DNA of 64,000 nucleotides from contig NZ_JAPCZG010000003.1 of assembly GCF_025938155.1 (NCBI RefSeq), forward strand, positions 186,001-250,000, given 5' to 3'. The notes under the pieces are model-generated. The model had not been told where the DNA came from, searched no databases, and was given only the letters and a program-made list of their open reading frames with translations. Position numbers and translations under genes: made by a program. Shown in pieces: positions 1 through 8,120 of the stretch (position 1 is its first letter; the number at the start of each line of letters is the position of its first letter). This stretch comes from Novosphingobium sp. KCTC 2891 (lineage in GTDB: Bacteria; Pseudomonadota; Alphaproteobacteria; Sphingomonadales; Sphingomonadaceae).

Positions 1-486
1 CTTGGTCGTCTGGCCCAGCCGGGGCAGCGCCGTTCGCGCGCATTGTTCGGCCGCCTCGGTCACGATGGTGGCCGCGCGCTCGGGGTTGAGCTTGTCCGCC
101 ACGCAGCGCCGGGTCAGCACGGGGTGGATTTCCGCCACGCCCAGTTCGGTCGCCTTTTCCAGCACAAGGTCGAAGTTCGGCTTCTTCAGCAGCGCCGGGC
201 ACAGCCAGAAGTCCGGCACGTCCTCGCGCGGGCGAAGGCGCGATTCCACCGCCAGCACCACGTCGCGCTTGCCTGCCTCTGCCACGCGCGCCACCCATTC
301 GCCGGTCGCATCGTCGCACAGGATCACCGCGTCTCCGGGGGTAACGCGCATCACTTTGCCCAGATAGTGCGCCTGCGGTCCCTCCAGCGCCACGCTGGCG
401 CCTTCGACCAGCGGCGGGGCCACGAACAGGCGCGGGGCGGACTTCGGCGGCCAGGCCGGAACTGCTGGAAGATGGGGAGCGGACAT
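1..486 (-). CDS. rsmE: 16S rRNA (uracil1498-N3)-methyltransferase RsmE, 3' end cut by window edge
   Basis: First 162 codons of a gene that runs off the left edge of the window; start ATG is at 486-484. RsmE is a SAM-dependent SPOUT methyltransferase that methylates N3 of U1498 in 16S rRNA. Visible are the N-terminal PUA-like part ('QAHYLGKVMR', residues 38-47), the start of the catalytic domain with the family block 'KKPNFDLVLEKATELGV' (101-117) and 'EAAEQCARTALP' (144-155). The C-terminal SAM-binding knot lies outside the window. Its start codon overlaps the divergent ubiA start, so the two genes have no spacer between them. The family call is secure from the two conserved blocks. Confidence 0.9.
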   Translation of the reverse strand, partial: MSAPHLPAVPAWPPKSAPRLFVAPPLVEGASVALEGPQAHYLGKVMRVTPGDAVILCDDATGEWVARVAEAGKRDVVLAVESRLRPREDVPDFWLCPALLKKPNFDLVLEKATELGVAEIHPVLTRRCVADKLNPERAATIVTEAAEQCARTALPRLGQTTK

Positions 487-1465
487 GGACGCGGCACTAG
501 CGGATTGCGAGGGGCAGGGCTATGCCGCGCGCATGACCGGAACGCCCCCCACGTCATCCCCAACCGTCGCTGCGGTGGTCCCCGACAGTGAGCATCGCGG
601 GCTGGTGGCGGCGCTGCCGCCCACCTTGCGCGATTTCGCCCTGCTGGCGCGGTTCGACCGGCCGATCGGCTGGTGGCTGCTGTTCTGGCCCTGCACCTGG
701 GGCCTGTTCCTTGCAGGCGGCGCGGCGCGCTGGGATCTGGCGCTGTGGATGCTGCTCGGCTCCATCGTCATGCGCGGCGCGGGCTGCGTCGTGAACGACA
801 TTGTCGATGCCGATCTCGACCGACAGGTGGCACGCACCGCCTCGCGGCCGGTGGCGAGCGGGCGCGTGTCCAAGAAGGCGGCGTGGTGCTGGCTGCTCAT
901 GCTCTGTGCGGTCGGATTGGTGGTCCTTGTCCAATTGCGCTGGCAGGCGCAGCTTGTCGCGCTCGCCAGCGTGGGGCCGGTCGCCGCCTATCCCTTCATG
1001 AAGCGGATCACGTGGTGGCCGCAGGCGTGGCTGGGCATGGTCTTTTCGTGGGGCCTGCCGGTGGGGTGGATCGCAGTCTCGGGCGATCACCTCGGCGCCA
1101 TGGCATTGCTCTATGCCGGCGGCATCTGCTGGGTCATCGCCTATGACACGATCTATGCCCTGCAGGACCGCGAGGACGACGCGCTGGTCGGCATCCGCTC
1201 CAGCGCGCGCGCCATGGGCGCGCACGTCCGGGGCGGGGTGACGGCGTTCTATTCGGTGGCGCTGGCCCTGTGGGCGGGCGCGTTCTGGCTGGTCCGGCCC
1301 GATCCCTTCGCGCTCCTCGCGCTGGTGCCGATGGCGGCGCATCTGGGCTGGCAGGTGCTGACGCTGAAGCAGGACGACGGTGCGGACCCGCTGGCCAAGT
1401 TCCGCTCGAACCGCACCGCCGGCTTCCTGATGGCCGCCGCCTGCCTCGTGGTCGGCGCGGCCTGA
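485..1465 (+). CDS. ubiA: 4-hydroxybenzoate polyprenyltransferase UbiA
   Basis: Inner-membrane prenyltransferase that attaches the polyprenyl tail to 4-hydroxybenzoate in ubiquinone synthesis. Both Asp-rich prenyl-diphosphate/Mg2+ motifs are intact: 'NDIVDADLDRQVARTASRP' (104-122) and 'DTIYALQDREDD' (222-233). Between and after them lie hydrophobic helices typical of the UbiA fold. Length 326 residues fits the family, which is usually about 290-320. I took the ATG at 485, which has GGGGAG 5 bases upstream. An ATG at 533 (residue 17) is possible and would remove a non-conserved leader. The gene is divergent from rsmE and convergent with the VOC gene at 1469. Confidence 0.95.
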   Translation: MDAALADCEGQGYAARMTGTPPTSSPTVAAVVPDSEHRGLVAALPPTLRDFALLARFDRPIGWWLLFWPCTWGLFLAGGAARWDLALWMLLGSIVMRGAGCVVNDIVDADLDRQVARTASRPVASGRVSKKAAWCWLLMLCAVGLVVLVQLRWQAQLVALASVGPVAAYPFMKRITWWPQAWLGMVFSWGLPVGWIAVSGDHLGAMALLYAGGICWVIAYDTIYALQDREDDALVGIRSSARAMGAHVRGGVTAFYSVALALWAGAFWLVRPDPFALLALVPMAAHLGWQVLTLKQDDGADPLAKFRSNRTAGFLMAAACLVVGAA

Positions 1466-1468
1466 TCG

Positions 1469-1843
1469 TCAGGCATAGCTGACCAGCTCGAACTCGATGC
1501 CGTCCCAGTCGTAGAAGTAGAACCGCCGCCCCGGCGCATAGTCGGCGTGGTTGAACGGCGTCAGCCCATGACGCTCGACCATGCGCTCGGCCGCGTCGAG
1601 ATCGTCCACCACGATGCCCACGTGCTGGAGCGGCGCGCCTTTCGGGAACGTGCCGGTGACCGGCTCCCTGGGCGTGTAGAGCGCGATGTAGTCGAACTCG
1701 GCACCGAGATGGATGGTCCGGCCGTCGTCGATCGCGGGGCCGCGCCAACGTTCCTGCCAGCCGGTGATGTCAGCCAGAAGGCGCGCGGTGCGGTCCGGAT
1801 CGCTCACCCGGATATTGACGTGTTCAAGGCGGGCTGCGGCCAT
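1469..1843 (-). CDS. VOC (glyoxalase/dioxygenase superfamily) protein under SoxR-type promoter
   Basis: Small 124-residue vicinal-oxygen-chelate protein with paired beta-alpha-beta-beta-beta modules: 'LEHVNIRVSD' (6-15), 'PLQHVGIVVDD' (71-81) and 'YDWDGIEFELVSYA' at the C-terminus. Candidate metal ligands are H8, H74 and E119. The family includes glyoxalase I, extradiol dioxygenases and antibiotic-resistance proteins, so the substrate cannot be read from sequence. The strongest clue is context. The gene faces soxR, and a SoxR box with a 19-bp-spacer promoter points into it, which suggests a role in handling redox-cycling compounds or their products. That role is inference. Confidence 0.85.
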   Translation of the reverse strand: MAAARLEHVNIRVSDPDRTARLLADITGWQERWRGPAIDDGRTIHLGAEFDYIALYTPREPVTGTFPKGAPLQHVGIVVDDLDAAERMVERHGLTPFNHADYAPGRRFYFYDWDGIEFELVSYA

Positions 1844-1887
1844 GATCTGAGGTCCTTTCTGAAGTTTCGCTCGACTCGGTGACCCTG

Positions 1888-1918
1888 TTTATGCAACCTC
1901 AAGCTGACTTGAGGTCAA
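1888..1918 (-). promoter_or_regulatory. SoxR box and SoxR-type promoter driving the VOC gene
   Basis: A perfect inverted repeat, ACCTCAAG-CTGA-CTTGAGGT, spans 1896-1915 and closely matches the known SoxR box (CCTCAAG...CTTGAGG). On the minus strand it lies between TTGACC (1918-1913) and CATAAA (1893-1888), a spacer of 19 bp. That overlong spacer is the hallmark of promoters activated by SoxR and other MerR-family proteins through DNA untwisting. Expected transcription start is near 1881, about 38 bases before the VOC ATG. Confidence 0.85.
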
Positions 1919-1940
1919 GATTTGAAGTGGCGGAATCGCG

Positions 1941-2381
1941 ATGAATCGCAACGATCTGATCCCGATTGGCGTGCTGGCCCGGCGCACCGGCCTCGCCGTG
2001 TCGGCGATCCGCTATTACGAGGAGCGGGGGCTGGTCGAGTCCATCCGCACGGGCGGCAACCAGCGCCGCTTCCTGCGCTCGGACATCCGACGGCTGAGTT
2101 TCATCCTCATCGCGCAGAAGCTCGGGCTGGGTCTGGCCGAGATCGAGCGGGAACTGGCCTCGCTACCCAAGGGGCGCACGCCCACCGTGCTCGACTGGCA
2201 GCGGATCAGCCGCTCGCTCCGCAGCGAGATCGACCAGCGCATCCAGTTGCTCACGCGCACGCGGCACAAGCTGGAGGAATGCATCGGCTGCGGCTGCCTC
2301 AGCCTCGATCGCTGCCAGCTCTACAACAAGGAAGACCGCGCCGGCGCGGCGGGGCCGGGGCCGCGGTTCGTGCTGGATTAG
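1941..2381 (+). CDS. soxR: Redox-sensitive transcriptional activator SoxR
   Basis: MerR-family regulator of 146 residues. The winged-helix DNA-binding domain begins at about residue 8 ('GVLARRTGLAVSAIRYYEE', 10-28). It is followed by the dimerisation helix and the SoxR-specific [2Fe-2S] cluster motif C114-x2-C117-x-C119-x5-C125 ('CIGCGCLSLDRC'). All four cluster cysteines are present, so redox sensing should be intact. There is no soxS nearby. In non-enteric bacteria SoxR typically controls detoxification genes directly, and here the divergent VOC gene carries the SoxR box. ATG 1941 was chosen because the domain starts right after it; an upstream frame start would not add conserved sequence. 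Confidence 0.95.
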   Translation: MNRNDLIPIGVLARRTGLAVSAIRYYEERGLVESIRTGGNQRRFLRSDIRRLSFILIAQKLGLGLAEIERELASLPKGRTPTVLDWQRISRSLRSEIDQRIQLLTRTRHKLEECIGCGCLSLDRCQLYNKEDRAGAAGPGPRFVLD

Positions 2382-2432
2382 AGCCGCGTTTTCCGAGCCA
2401 GCAGGTGATTTCACCTGCTTCGAAAACGCTCT
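2380..2432. repeat. Long imperfect palindrome between convergent soxR and smc, likely bidirectional terminator or dispersed repeat
   Basis: The two stop codons sit in the outer arms of a palindrome. The inner stem is AGCAGGTG (2400-2407) against CACCTGCT (2412-2419) with loop ATTT. The outer arms GCGTTTTC (2386-2393) and GAAAACGC (2422-2429) extend it, flanked by AGAGC and a matching TCT. Sequences of the type AGAGCGTTTTCGA...TCGAAAACGCTCT resemble dispersed palindromes of alphaproteobacteria; that resemblance is from memory. I found no second copy in this window. Confidence 0.6.
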
Positions 2433-5400
2433 AGGCGCTGGCGAGCAGTTGTTCCGCAGTGCCAAGATCTACGCTGACCAGCCGCGAGACCCCTTTTTCG
2501 ACCATGGTCACGCCGAACAGGCGGTGCATCCGGCTCATCGTGACGGCGTTGTGGGTGACGATCAGGTAGCGGGTCTTCGTTTCGCCGACCATTGCGTCGA
2601 GCATGTCGCAGAAACGTTCGACGTTGGCGTCGTCGAGCGGAGCATCGACTTCGTCGAGGACGCAGATCGGGGCGGGGTTGGTCAGGAACAGCGCGAAGAT
2701 CAGCGCCACGGCGGTCAGCGCCTGTTCGCCGCCGGAGAGAAGTGTCAGCGATTGCAGTCGCTTGCCCGGAGGTTGCGCAAAGATTTCGAGGCCGGCCTCC
2801 AGCGGATCGTCGCTGTCCACCAGCGCCAGATGCGCCTCGCCGCCGCCGAACAGGCGGGCGAAAAGGCGGCGGAAGTGGCCGTCGACCGCCTCGAATGCGG
2901 CGCGCAGGCGTTCGCGCCCCTCTCGGTTGAGATTGCCGATTGAGCCTCTAAGCCTATGAACAGCCTCGGTAAGTTCCGCCTGTTCGGCGACCGAGGTGCC
3001 CAGCTTTTCTTCCGCTTCGGCCAGTTCCTGCGCGGCGACGAGGTTGACCGGGCCAATGCGTTCGCGCTCGGCCACGAGCCTGTCATGCTCGGTCGATTCC
3101 GCGGCCGATGCGCCCACCTCGGCGGAGGCGAAGGCGAAGCGTTCGGGCAGGACCGGGGGCGGGCATTGGAACCTTTCGCCCGAGATTCCCGCCATTTCCT
3201 GCCGCCGGGCGTCCTCGTTCTCGGCCCGGGCGGCGGCGCCGGCGCGGGTCTCGCGCGCGGTCGCCAGAGTCTCGTTCGCCGCGGCCAGCGCGGTGTCGGC
3301 GGCGCGGGCGGAACTCTCGCTTTGGGCAAGGCGTGCCTCCGCGCTGGCAAGGTCGGCGGCGATGCGCGTGCGGATCGCTTCGCCCTGTTCGATTTCCTGT
3401 ATGAGCCCGGCGGGTTTTGCTGCGAAAACAGCACGTTCCTGCGTCAGTTCCTCGGCCCGGCTGGTCATATCGGCCAGCCTTTTGGCCGCATCGCCGGCGC
3501 GCGACTGCCAATTCCGGATATCGACCCGAACGGCACCTAAACGCTCCCGAGCGACCGCAAGACCCTGCTGAAGCGCCGCAAAGGCCGCCGTGGCGGACTG
3601 CAACGCGACCTTCGCGCTTTCATGCCGCGCGCGTGCCATGTCGAGCGCCGCGCGCCCCGCTTCCGGATCGGGCAGGGCGGCGCGCTTCTCCTCCGCCGAT
3701 GCCATTTCGGAATCCGATTGCTTGCGCTGTTCACCCAGATCGGCGCGCACGCGGTCAAGCTCTGCGCGCCGGGCGTCCATCCGGGCGCGGGCGGCTTCGG
3801 CGGCGTCGAGCGCGCGCAGTGCGCCGCGCTCGGCATCGGCGGCGGCGGACAATGCGCGCTCCACCGTGGCCAGATCGGACTGCACGCGGGCGAGGCCGGT
3901 GCGGGCTTCGGCGTCCGAGTTCCCTGCGGCTGCGACCGCGTCGCGCAGCGCGGGGAGGCGCGTCTGGAGATCGGACAGGCGGTTTTCGGCTTCGAGCGCG
4001 GCGGCTTCGGCGGCGCCTTCACCGCGCGCGACGAAGCCGTCCCAGCGGCGCAGGTGCCCGGCCTTGGTCACCAGCCATTCGCCGGGAGCGAGCGGCTGGC
4101 CTTCGTCGGCATCGGTGACGCGGACGAGCGCGAGGCGGGCGGCGAGTTGCGCCGGGCAGGCGGGCACGTGGTGCGCCAGCGAATCGGGGAGCGGGGCGGG
4201 GGCGGGGGCGGGGCCGCCGGTCCAGAAGCGGCCTTCGGCGTTCGCAGGGGCGGGGCCGACCGGGGCCGAGGCATCGCGGCCGAGCACTGCGGCGAGCGCG
4301 CGTTCGTAGCCGGGGGCGGCGCGGCTGCCGGACAGGGCGCTGTTGCCGCGTCCCTTGGCGGCGGCGGCCTTTTCGCGGGCGGCCTTGTCGCGGGTGAGGG
4401 CATCGGCCTCGCGCTCGATCCCGGCGAGATCGGCGCGCGCGGCGGCGAGCGCGTTGCCGGCAAGGTCGCGCGCGGCGGTGAGCGTCTCGCGCTCCGTGGT
4501 GAGCCTTTCGCGCTGCTGCCGGGCCTGAGCCAGTGCGGAGGCAGCTTCGGACCGTGCCGCCTCGGCCGCGGCGATCTGGAGTGCGGGATCGGGTTCGCGG
4601 GCGAGCGTCTCTGCCTGCTGGGCGAGGCGGGCGACGTCGGCATCGAGCCGCGCGATGCGCTGGCGGGCGGCGGCGACGGCGGCTTCGGCGACGCGCCATT
4701 CGGCGTCGATACCGGCCTGCTCGGCCACTTTCTGCGCCAGCGCGAGTTCGGCCGCGCGCGAGGCGCGCTCGGCGTCGTCGACTTGCGCGGCGGCCTGCGG
4801 GCGGCGGGCCTCGTCCGCCGCGAGCGCGGCTTCGGCGGCGGCGACTTCGCCATCGAGGCGGGCGAGCGCGGCGGCGGCGTCGGTGGTCATGCGGTCTGCG
4901 TGACCACGATCCTCCTCGATCCGCTGCAACTGGCGGTCGATGTCCTTCAGCCGCTGTTCTGCGGCTTCGAGCTGCGCGGTGAGGCCGGCCATGCGCTGTC
5001 CGTGCGCGGCCGAATCCTGCCGCCGGTCGAACAGTTCCTCGCGCGCGCCGGCCAGCGCCTCCCCGGCGGTGTGCTGGGTCTTCTGCGCGTCTGCGGCGGC
5101 CTTCTGCGCGGCCAGCACGGCGTCCTCGGCCGCGCGCGCTTCCTTGCGGGCGGCATCGGCGGCGGCGGCGGCATCGCGCCAGCGGGCGAAGACGAGCCGG
5201 GCTTCGGCGACGCGGATGCGTTCGCTGACCGCCGTGTAACGCTCGGCGGCGCGGGCCTGCCGGCGCAGGGTGCCAATCTGGCTTTCCAGCCCGGCGAGCA
5301 TGTCCTCCAGCCGGGCGAGGTTGGCTTCGGTTGCGCGCAGTTTCTGATCGGCATCGCGGCGGCGGACGTGAAGCCCGGCGATGCCCGCGGCTTCTTCGAG

Positions 5401-5874
5401 CATCATGCGCCGCTCGGTGGGCTTGGCGGCGATGACGGCAGCGATGCGGCCCTGGCTGACGAGCGCGGGGCTGTGTGCGCCGGTGGCGGCATCGGCAAAG
5501 ACCAGCGCGACATCCTTGGCGCGCACGTCCTTGCCGTTGACGCGGTAGGCGGAGCCCGCGCCGCGCTCGATCCGGCGAACGACCTCAAGCTCTCCGCCAT
5601 AGGGGCCGGAAGGGTCGGTTTCCGCCGTCAGCATGACTTCGGCGAAAGCGCGGGCCGGGCGGGTGGAGGTGCCCGCGAAGATCACGTCCTCCATCCCGCC
5701 ACCGCGCATCGACTTGGCCGAGCTTTCGCCCATGACCCAGCGGATCGCTTCCAGCAGATTGGACTTGCCGCAGCCGTTGGGACCGACGACGCCGGTCAGG
5801 CCGGGTTCGATGCGCAGTTCGGCAGGCTCGACGAAGCTCTTGAAGCCGCTGAGCTTCAAGCGCTTGAACTGCAT
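2431..5874 (-). CDS. smc: Chromosome segregation ATPase SMC
   Basis: Structural-maintenance-of-chromosomes ATPase of 1147 residues, which organises and segregates the chromosome with ScpA/ScpB. Start is ATG 5874, giving the canonical 'MQFKRLKLSGFKSF'; an in-frame start 18 bases upstream adds nothing conserved. Visible parts in order are the Walker A 'GPNGCGKSN' (31-39), a long Ala/Glu/Arg-rich coiled coil, a hinge containing 'PGYERALAAVLG', a second coiled coil, and the C-terminal head with signature 'LSGGEQALTAVALIFALF' and Walker B 'VLDEVDAPLDD'. It is the last gene of the dciA-dsbA-dsbA-smc run, 42 bases after the preceding gene. Confidence 0.97.
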   Translation of the reverse strand: MQFKRLKLSGFKSFVEPAELRIEPGLTGVVGPNGCGKSNLLEAIRWVMGESSAKSMRGGGMEDVIFAGTSTRPARAFAEVMLTAETDPSGPYGGELEVVRRIERGAGSAYRVNGKDVRAKDVALVFADAATGAHSPALVSQGRIAAVIAAKPTERRMMLEEAAGIAGLHVRRRDADQKLRATEANLARLEDMLAGLESQIGTLRRQARAAERYTAVSERIRVAEARLVFARWRDAAAAADAARKEARAAEDAVLAAQKAAADAQKTQHTAGEALAGAREELFDRRQDSAAHGQRMAGLTAQLEAAEQRLKDIDRQLQRIEEDRGHADRMTTDAAAALARLDGEVAAAEAALAADEARRPQAAAQVDDAERASRAAELALAQKVAEQAGIDAEWRVAEAAVAAARQRIARLDADVARLAQQAETLAREPDPALQIAAAEAARSEAASALAQARQQRERLTTERETLTAARDLAGNALAAARADLAGIEREADALTRDKAAREKAAAAKGRGNSALSGSRAAPGYERALAAVLGRDASAPVGPAPANAEGRFWTGGPAPAPAPLPDSLAHHVPACPAQLAARLALVRVTDADEGQPLAPGEWLVTKAGHLRRWDGFVARGEGAAEAAALEAENRLSDLQTRLPALRDAVAAAGNSDAEARTGLARVQSDLATVERALSAAADAERGALRALDAAEAARARMDARRAELDRVRADLGEQRKQSDSEMASAEEKRAALPDPEAGRAALDMARARHESAKVALQSATAAFAALQQGLAVARERLGAVRVDIRNWQSRAGDAAKRLADMTSRAEELTQERAVFAAKPAGLIQEIEQGEAIRTRIAADLASAEARLAQSESSARAADTALAAANETLATARETRAGAAARAENEDARRQEMAGISGERFQCPPPVLPERFAFASAEVGASAAESTEHDRLVAERERIGPVNLVAAQELAEAEEKLGTSVAEQAELTEAVHRLRGSIGNLNREGRERLRAAFEAVDGHFRRLFARLFGGGEAHLALVDSDDPLEAGLEIFAQPPGKRLQSLTLLSGGEQALTAVALIFALFLTNPAPICVLDEVDAPLDDANVERFCDMLDAMVGETKTRYLIVTHNAVTMSRMHRLFGVTMVEKGVSRLVSVDLGTAEQLLASA

Positions 5875-5916
5875 CGGTCCCGGCCCCCCCAACAGGCCAC
5901 CCTTAACGGGCGTGCA

Positions 5917-6669
5917 TCAGCGCGCGCCGGCCTTCTTCAGCAGCGGCTCCAGCGCATCCCAGCTGGCGACGCCGGAATTGCTGCCGTTGATGATGAACGT
6001 GGGCGTGCCGGTGATGTTGTAATCCTGGCTGGCCTTGTCGGTCTGGTTGGCGAACGTGGTGGCCTTGGCGGTATCGGCAAGGCACTTGGCGCCCTGGTCG
6101 GCGGCGATGCCGCGCGCGTTGAAGAACGCGGTCATGCCGCCCAGTTCGGCCACCTTGCCAAAGCGCTGGGTGGGCGGGGCTTCGCCGGCGGCCTTGAGCG
6201 CCGCGTCGCCCGCCTTTTGCAGGTTGGCGAACATGTCCGGCTGGAACGCCCAGAACTGCTCGCTGAGCGGGATCACCGCCTCGGGCGTGCCGCAGGTGGC
6301 GAGCAGCGCGGCCGGAATGTCGAGCGCGTTGAGCATGAACAGGCGCAGTTCGTAGCTGACGCGGCCGCTGTTGACATAATCGTCGCGCAGCTTGGGGAAG
6401 CCTTCCTTCGAGAAGGCAGCGCAGTGCGAGCAGCTGAGCGCGCCATATTCGATCAGCTTGATCGGTGCGTTGGGGTTGCCCATCAGGTAGCCGCCTTCGG
6501 GCGTGGTGGCGAGCACGTCGCTCCATGCCTTGCCGGCGGGCGCGGCCACCTTGGCGGCGGGGGCGGCTTCGGTCACTTCGCCGGGGGCCGCTTCCTTCTT
6601 GCCGCAGGCGGCGAGGCCGAGCGCGAGCGGAAGGGCGAGCAGGGCAAGGCGGGCGTGAACAAGCTTCAT
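5917..6669 (-). CDS. DsbA-family thioredoxin-fold lipoprotein
   Basis: Periplasmic thiol-disulfide protein of 250 residues. The N-terminus is a lipoprotein signal ending in the lipobox 'GLAAC' with C22 as the lipidated residue, followed by an Ala/Pro/Glu linker. The thioredoxin domain has the active-site pair C80-S-H-C83 and the cis-proline loop 'TGTPTFII' near residue 220. CSHC differs from the CPHC of classical DsbA, which should change redox potential. It lies 103 bases downstream of a second DsbA-like gene and just upstream of smc, a common alphaproteobacterial order. The job is probably disulfide formation or isomerisation; the exact substrate class is unknown. Confidence 0.9.
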   Translation of the reverse strand: MKLVHARLALLALPLALGLAACGKKEAAPGEVTEAAPAAKVAAPAGKAWSDVLATTPEGGYLMGNPNAPIKLIEYGALSCSHCAAFSKEGFPKLRDDYVNSGRVSYELRLFMLNALDIPAALLATCGTPEAVIPLSEQFWAFQPDMFANLQKAGDAALKAAGEAPPTQRFGKVAELGGMTAFFNARGIAADQGAKCLADTAKATTFANQTDKASQDYNITGTPTFIINGSNSGVASWDALEPLLKKAGAR

Positions 6670-6772
6670 GATGGGTTTCCCGTTGTGTCGGTTGGGATCG
6701 GTCTGAATGCAGGGCTAGCCCAAGCGCGGCCCGGATTGAAGAGGGCGCGCAGGGCTGGCCTGAACCGGGTGG

Positions 6773-7486
6773 TCAGTTCATCCGCGCTTCGATTTGCGGG
6801 CGCAGGCCGGCCCACGAATAGGTGCCGCTGAGCGGAACGCCGTTGATGAGGAAGCTGGGCGTGCCGTTGACGAAGTCCTTCTCCACCGCTTCCTGGGTGT
6901 GCGCGGCGAGGCGATCGGCCAGCGCCTTGTCCGCCAGGCAGCGGTCTATGTCGGCGCGCGAATAGCCGCGGGTTTCCATGATGTCGTAGAAATGAAGGTC
7001 CGACGCGATGGCGCGGGTGCGCGAGGCCAGCGTGCCCGAATACCAGCGCTGCTTCTGCGCGTCGGTGGCGCTGGCCGCCGGTGCCAGCCAGGTATCCTGC
7101 GAGCGCAGGAACGCGGCATGGTTGAGGAAGAACTTCGACGGCGGGCCGCAGTGGGTGAGCAGCGCCACGGTCATGTCGATCCCGTCGCGCACGAAACTGC
7201 GCACCTCGATCGAGCCCTTGCCGCTGGCGATCAGGCCGATGCGCAGCTGCGCGTCCGATTCCTTCTCGAAATGGGCGCAGTGGGGGCAGGTGTAGCTGAT
7301 ATATTCGACCAGCTTGAGCGATGCGTTCGGGTTGCCCAGCACGTGGCTGTCCTGCGCGGTGCGCACGACGGTGGCATTCCAGTTGCGCGACGGCGCCTTG
7401 GGTAGCGGCTTGCCTGCACCCGCCAGCACGGCGATGCCCAGCAGCGCGGCGAGAATGAGGCCGATGGTCCTGAAGGCGCTTCGCAT
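6773..7486 (-). CDS. DsbA-family disulfide oxidoreductase (CPHC)
   Basis: About 237 residues with an N-terminal hydrophobic signal segment ('IGLILAALLGIAVLAG') for export. It has the thioredoxin active site C-P-H-C in 'YTCPHCAHF' and the cis-proline loop 'NGTPSFLI' near the C-terminus. CPHC is the classical DsbA motif, so this is the more likely general dithiol oxidase of the pair. ATG 7486 overlaps the dciA stop (TGATG), indicating translational coupling; a GTG one codon earlier (7489) is also possible. No DsbB is encoded in the window. Confidence 0.9.
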   Translation of the reverse strand: MRSAFRTIGLILAALLGIAVLAGAGKPLPKAPSRNWNATVVRTAQDSHVLGNPNASLKLVEYISYTCPHCAHFEKESDAQLRIGLIASGKGSIEVRSFVRDGIDMTVALLTHCGPPSKFFLNHAAFLRSQDTWLAPAASATDAQKQRWYSGTLASRTRAIASDLHFYDIMETRGYSRADIDRCLADKALADRLAAHTQEAVEKDFVNGTPSFLINGVPLSGTYSWAGLRPQIEARMN

Positions 7487-8106
7487 CACTTCGTCTCTTT
7501 CCTGCCCTGTGGTGTTGCCTCTGGCGTGCGGCTCGCCTCGCCAAGGCTGCGCGCCAGCGATTCGAGCACGGCGCGCAGTTCGGGATCGCCGATGTCGCGC
7601 AGGCTGTCGCCCAGTTCCATAGGGATCGGTTTCAATGATGGCGGGGCGCTGGTGGCCCGTTTGTCGGCATCCTTGCGCGGCGGTGGCTGAACCTGCCCTT
7701 GCCGCAGCTTCACCCGCGCCACGGCGCGGTAGCCGAAGAAGCGGTTCACCCGCTCCATGATCTCGGGCACGACATGCTGGATCAGCGGGGCGTGCGCCGG
7801 GGTGACGACGAGCTGGAGGATGCCGTCGGATTTCTCGCCGGGGGCGAAGCGGATCGATTCGGGCGCGCAGTGGCGGGCGTGGTTGGCGCCGACGATTTCC
7901 GGCCAGCGCGTGACGACCGAGCTTTGCACGAAGCCGAAGCGGCGGAACGCGGTGCGGCCGATGGCGGGCATGAGATCGGCGATCTGGCGCGCCTCGCCGC
8001 CGCGCGGCCGCTCGTATTCGCGGGGCTTTGCCGGCGCGGCGCGGGTCGCTTTGGTTCGGGCGGCCTTCGGGGCGGGCGGATCGCTTTCCATATCGCCTTG
8101 CGCCAT
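7486..8106 (-). CDS. dciA: DciA-like DUF721 protein (probable replicative helicase loader)
   Basis: 206-residue protein with a basic, Ala/Lys-rich N-terminus and a DUF721 domain at about residues 45-135, containing 'RWPEIVGANHARHC', 'LQLVVTPAHAPLIQH' and 'YRAVARVKLRQG'. The C-terminal tail is Pro/Lys-rich and probably disordered. In bacteria lacking DnaC/DnaI, DciA proteins with this domain assist loading of the DnaB helicase. Assignment of that role here rests on the family. ATG 8106 is 14 bases from the divergent mutY ATG; ATG 8091 is an alternative. It is coupled to the downstream dsbA gene. Confidence 0.8.
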   Translation of the reverse strand: MAQGDMESDPPAPKAARTKATRAAPAKPREYERPRGGEARQIADLMPAIGRTAFRRFGFVQSSVVTRWPEIVGANHARHCAPESIRFAPGEKSDGILQLVVTPAHAPLIQHVVPEIMERVNRFFGYRAVARVKLRQGQVQPPPRKDADKRATSAPPSLKPIPMELGDSLRDIGDPELRAVLESLARSLGEASRTPEATPQGRKETK

Positions 8107-8120
8107 GCCATAGCGGCGCG

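Noticed and set aside
3622..6831. 1069-codon open frame on the plus strand opposite smc and dsbA
   Set aside because: It is a shadow frame in GC-rich DNA: Gly/Ala/Arg-rich, no motif, and lies over well-supported genes on the other strand.
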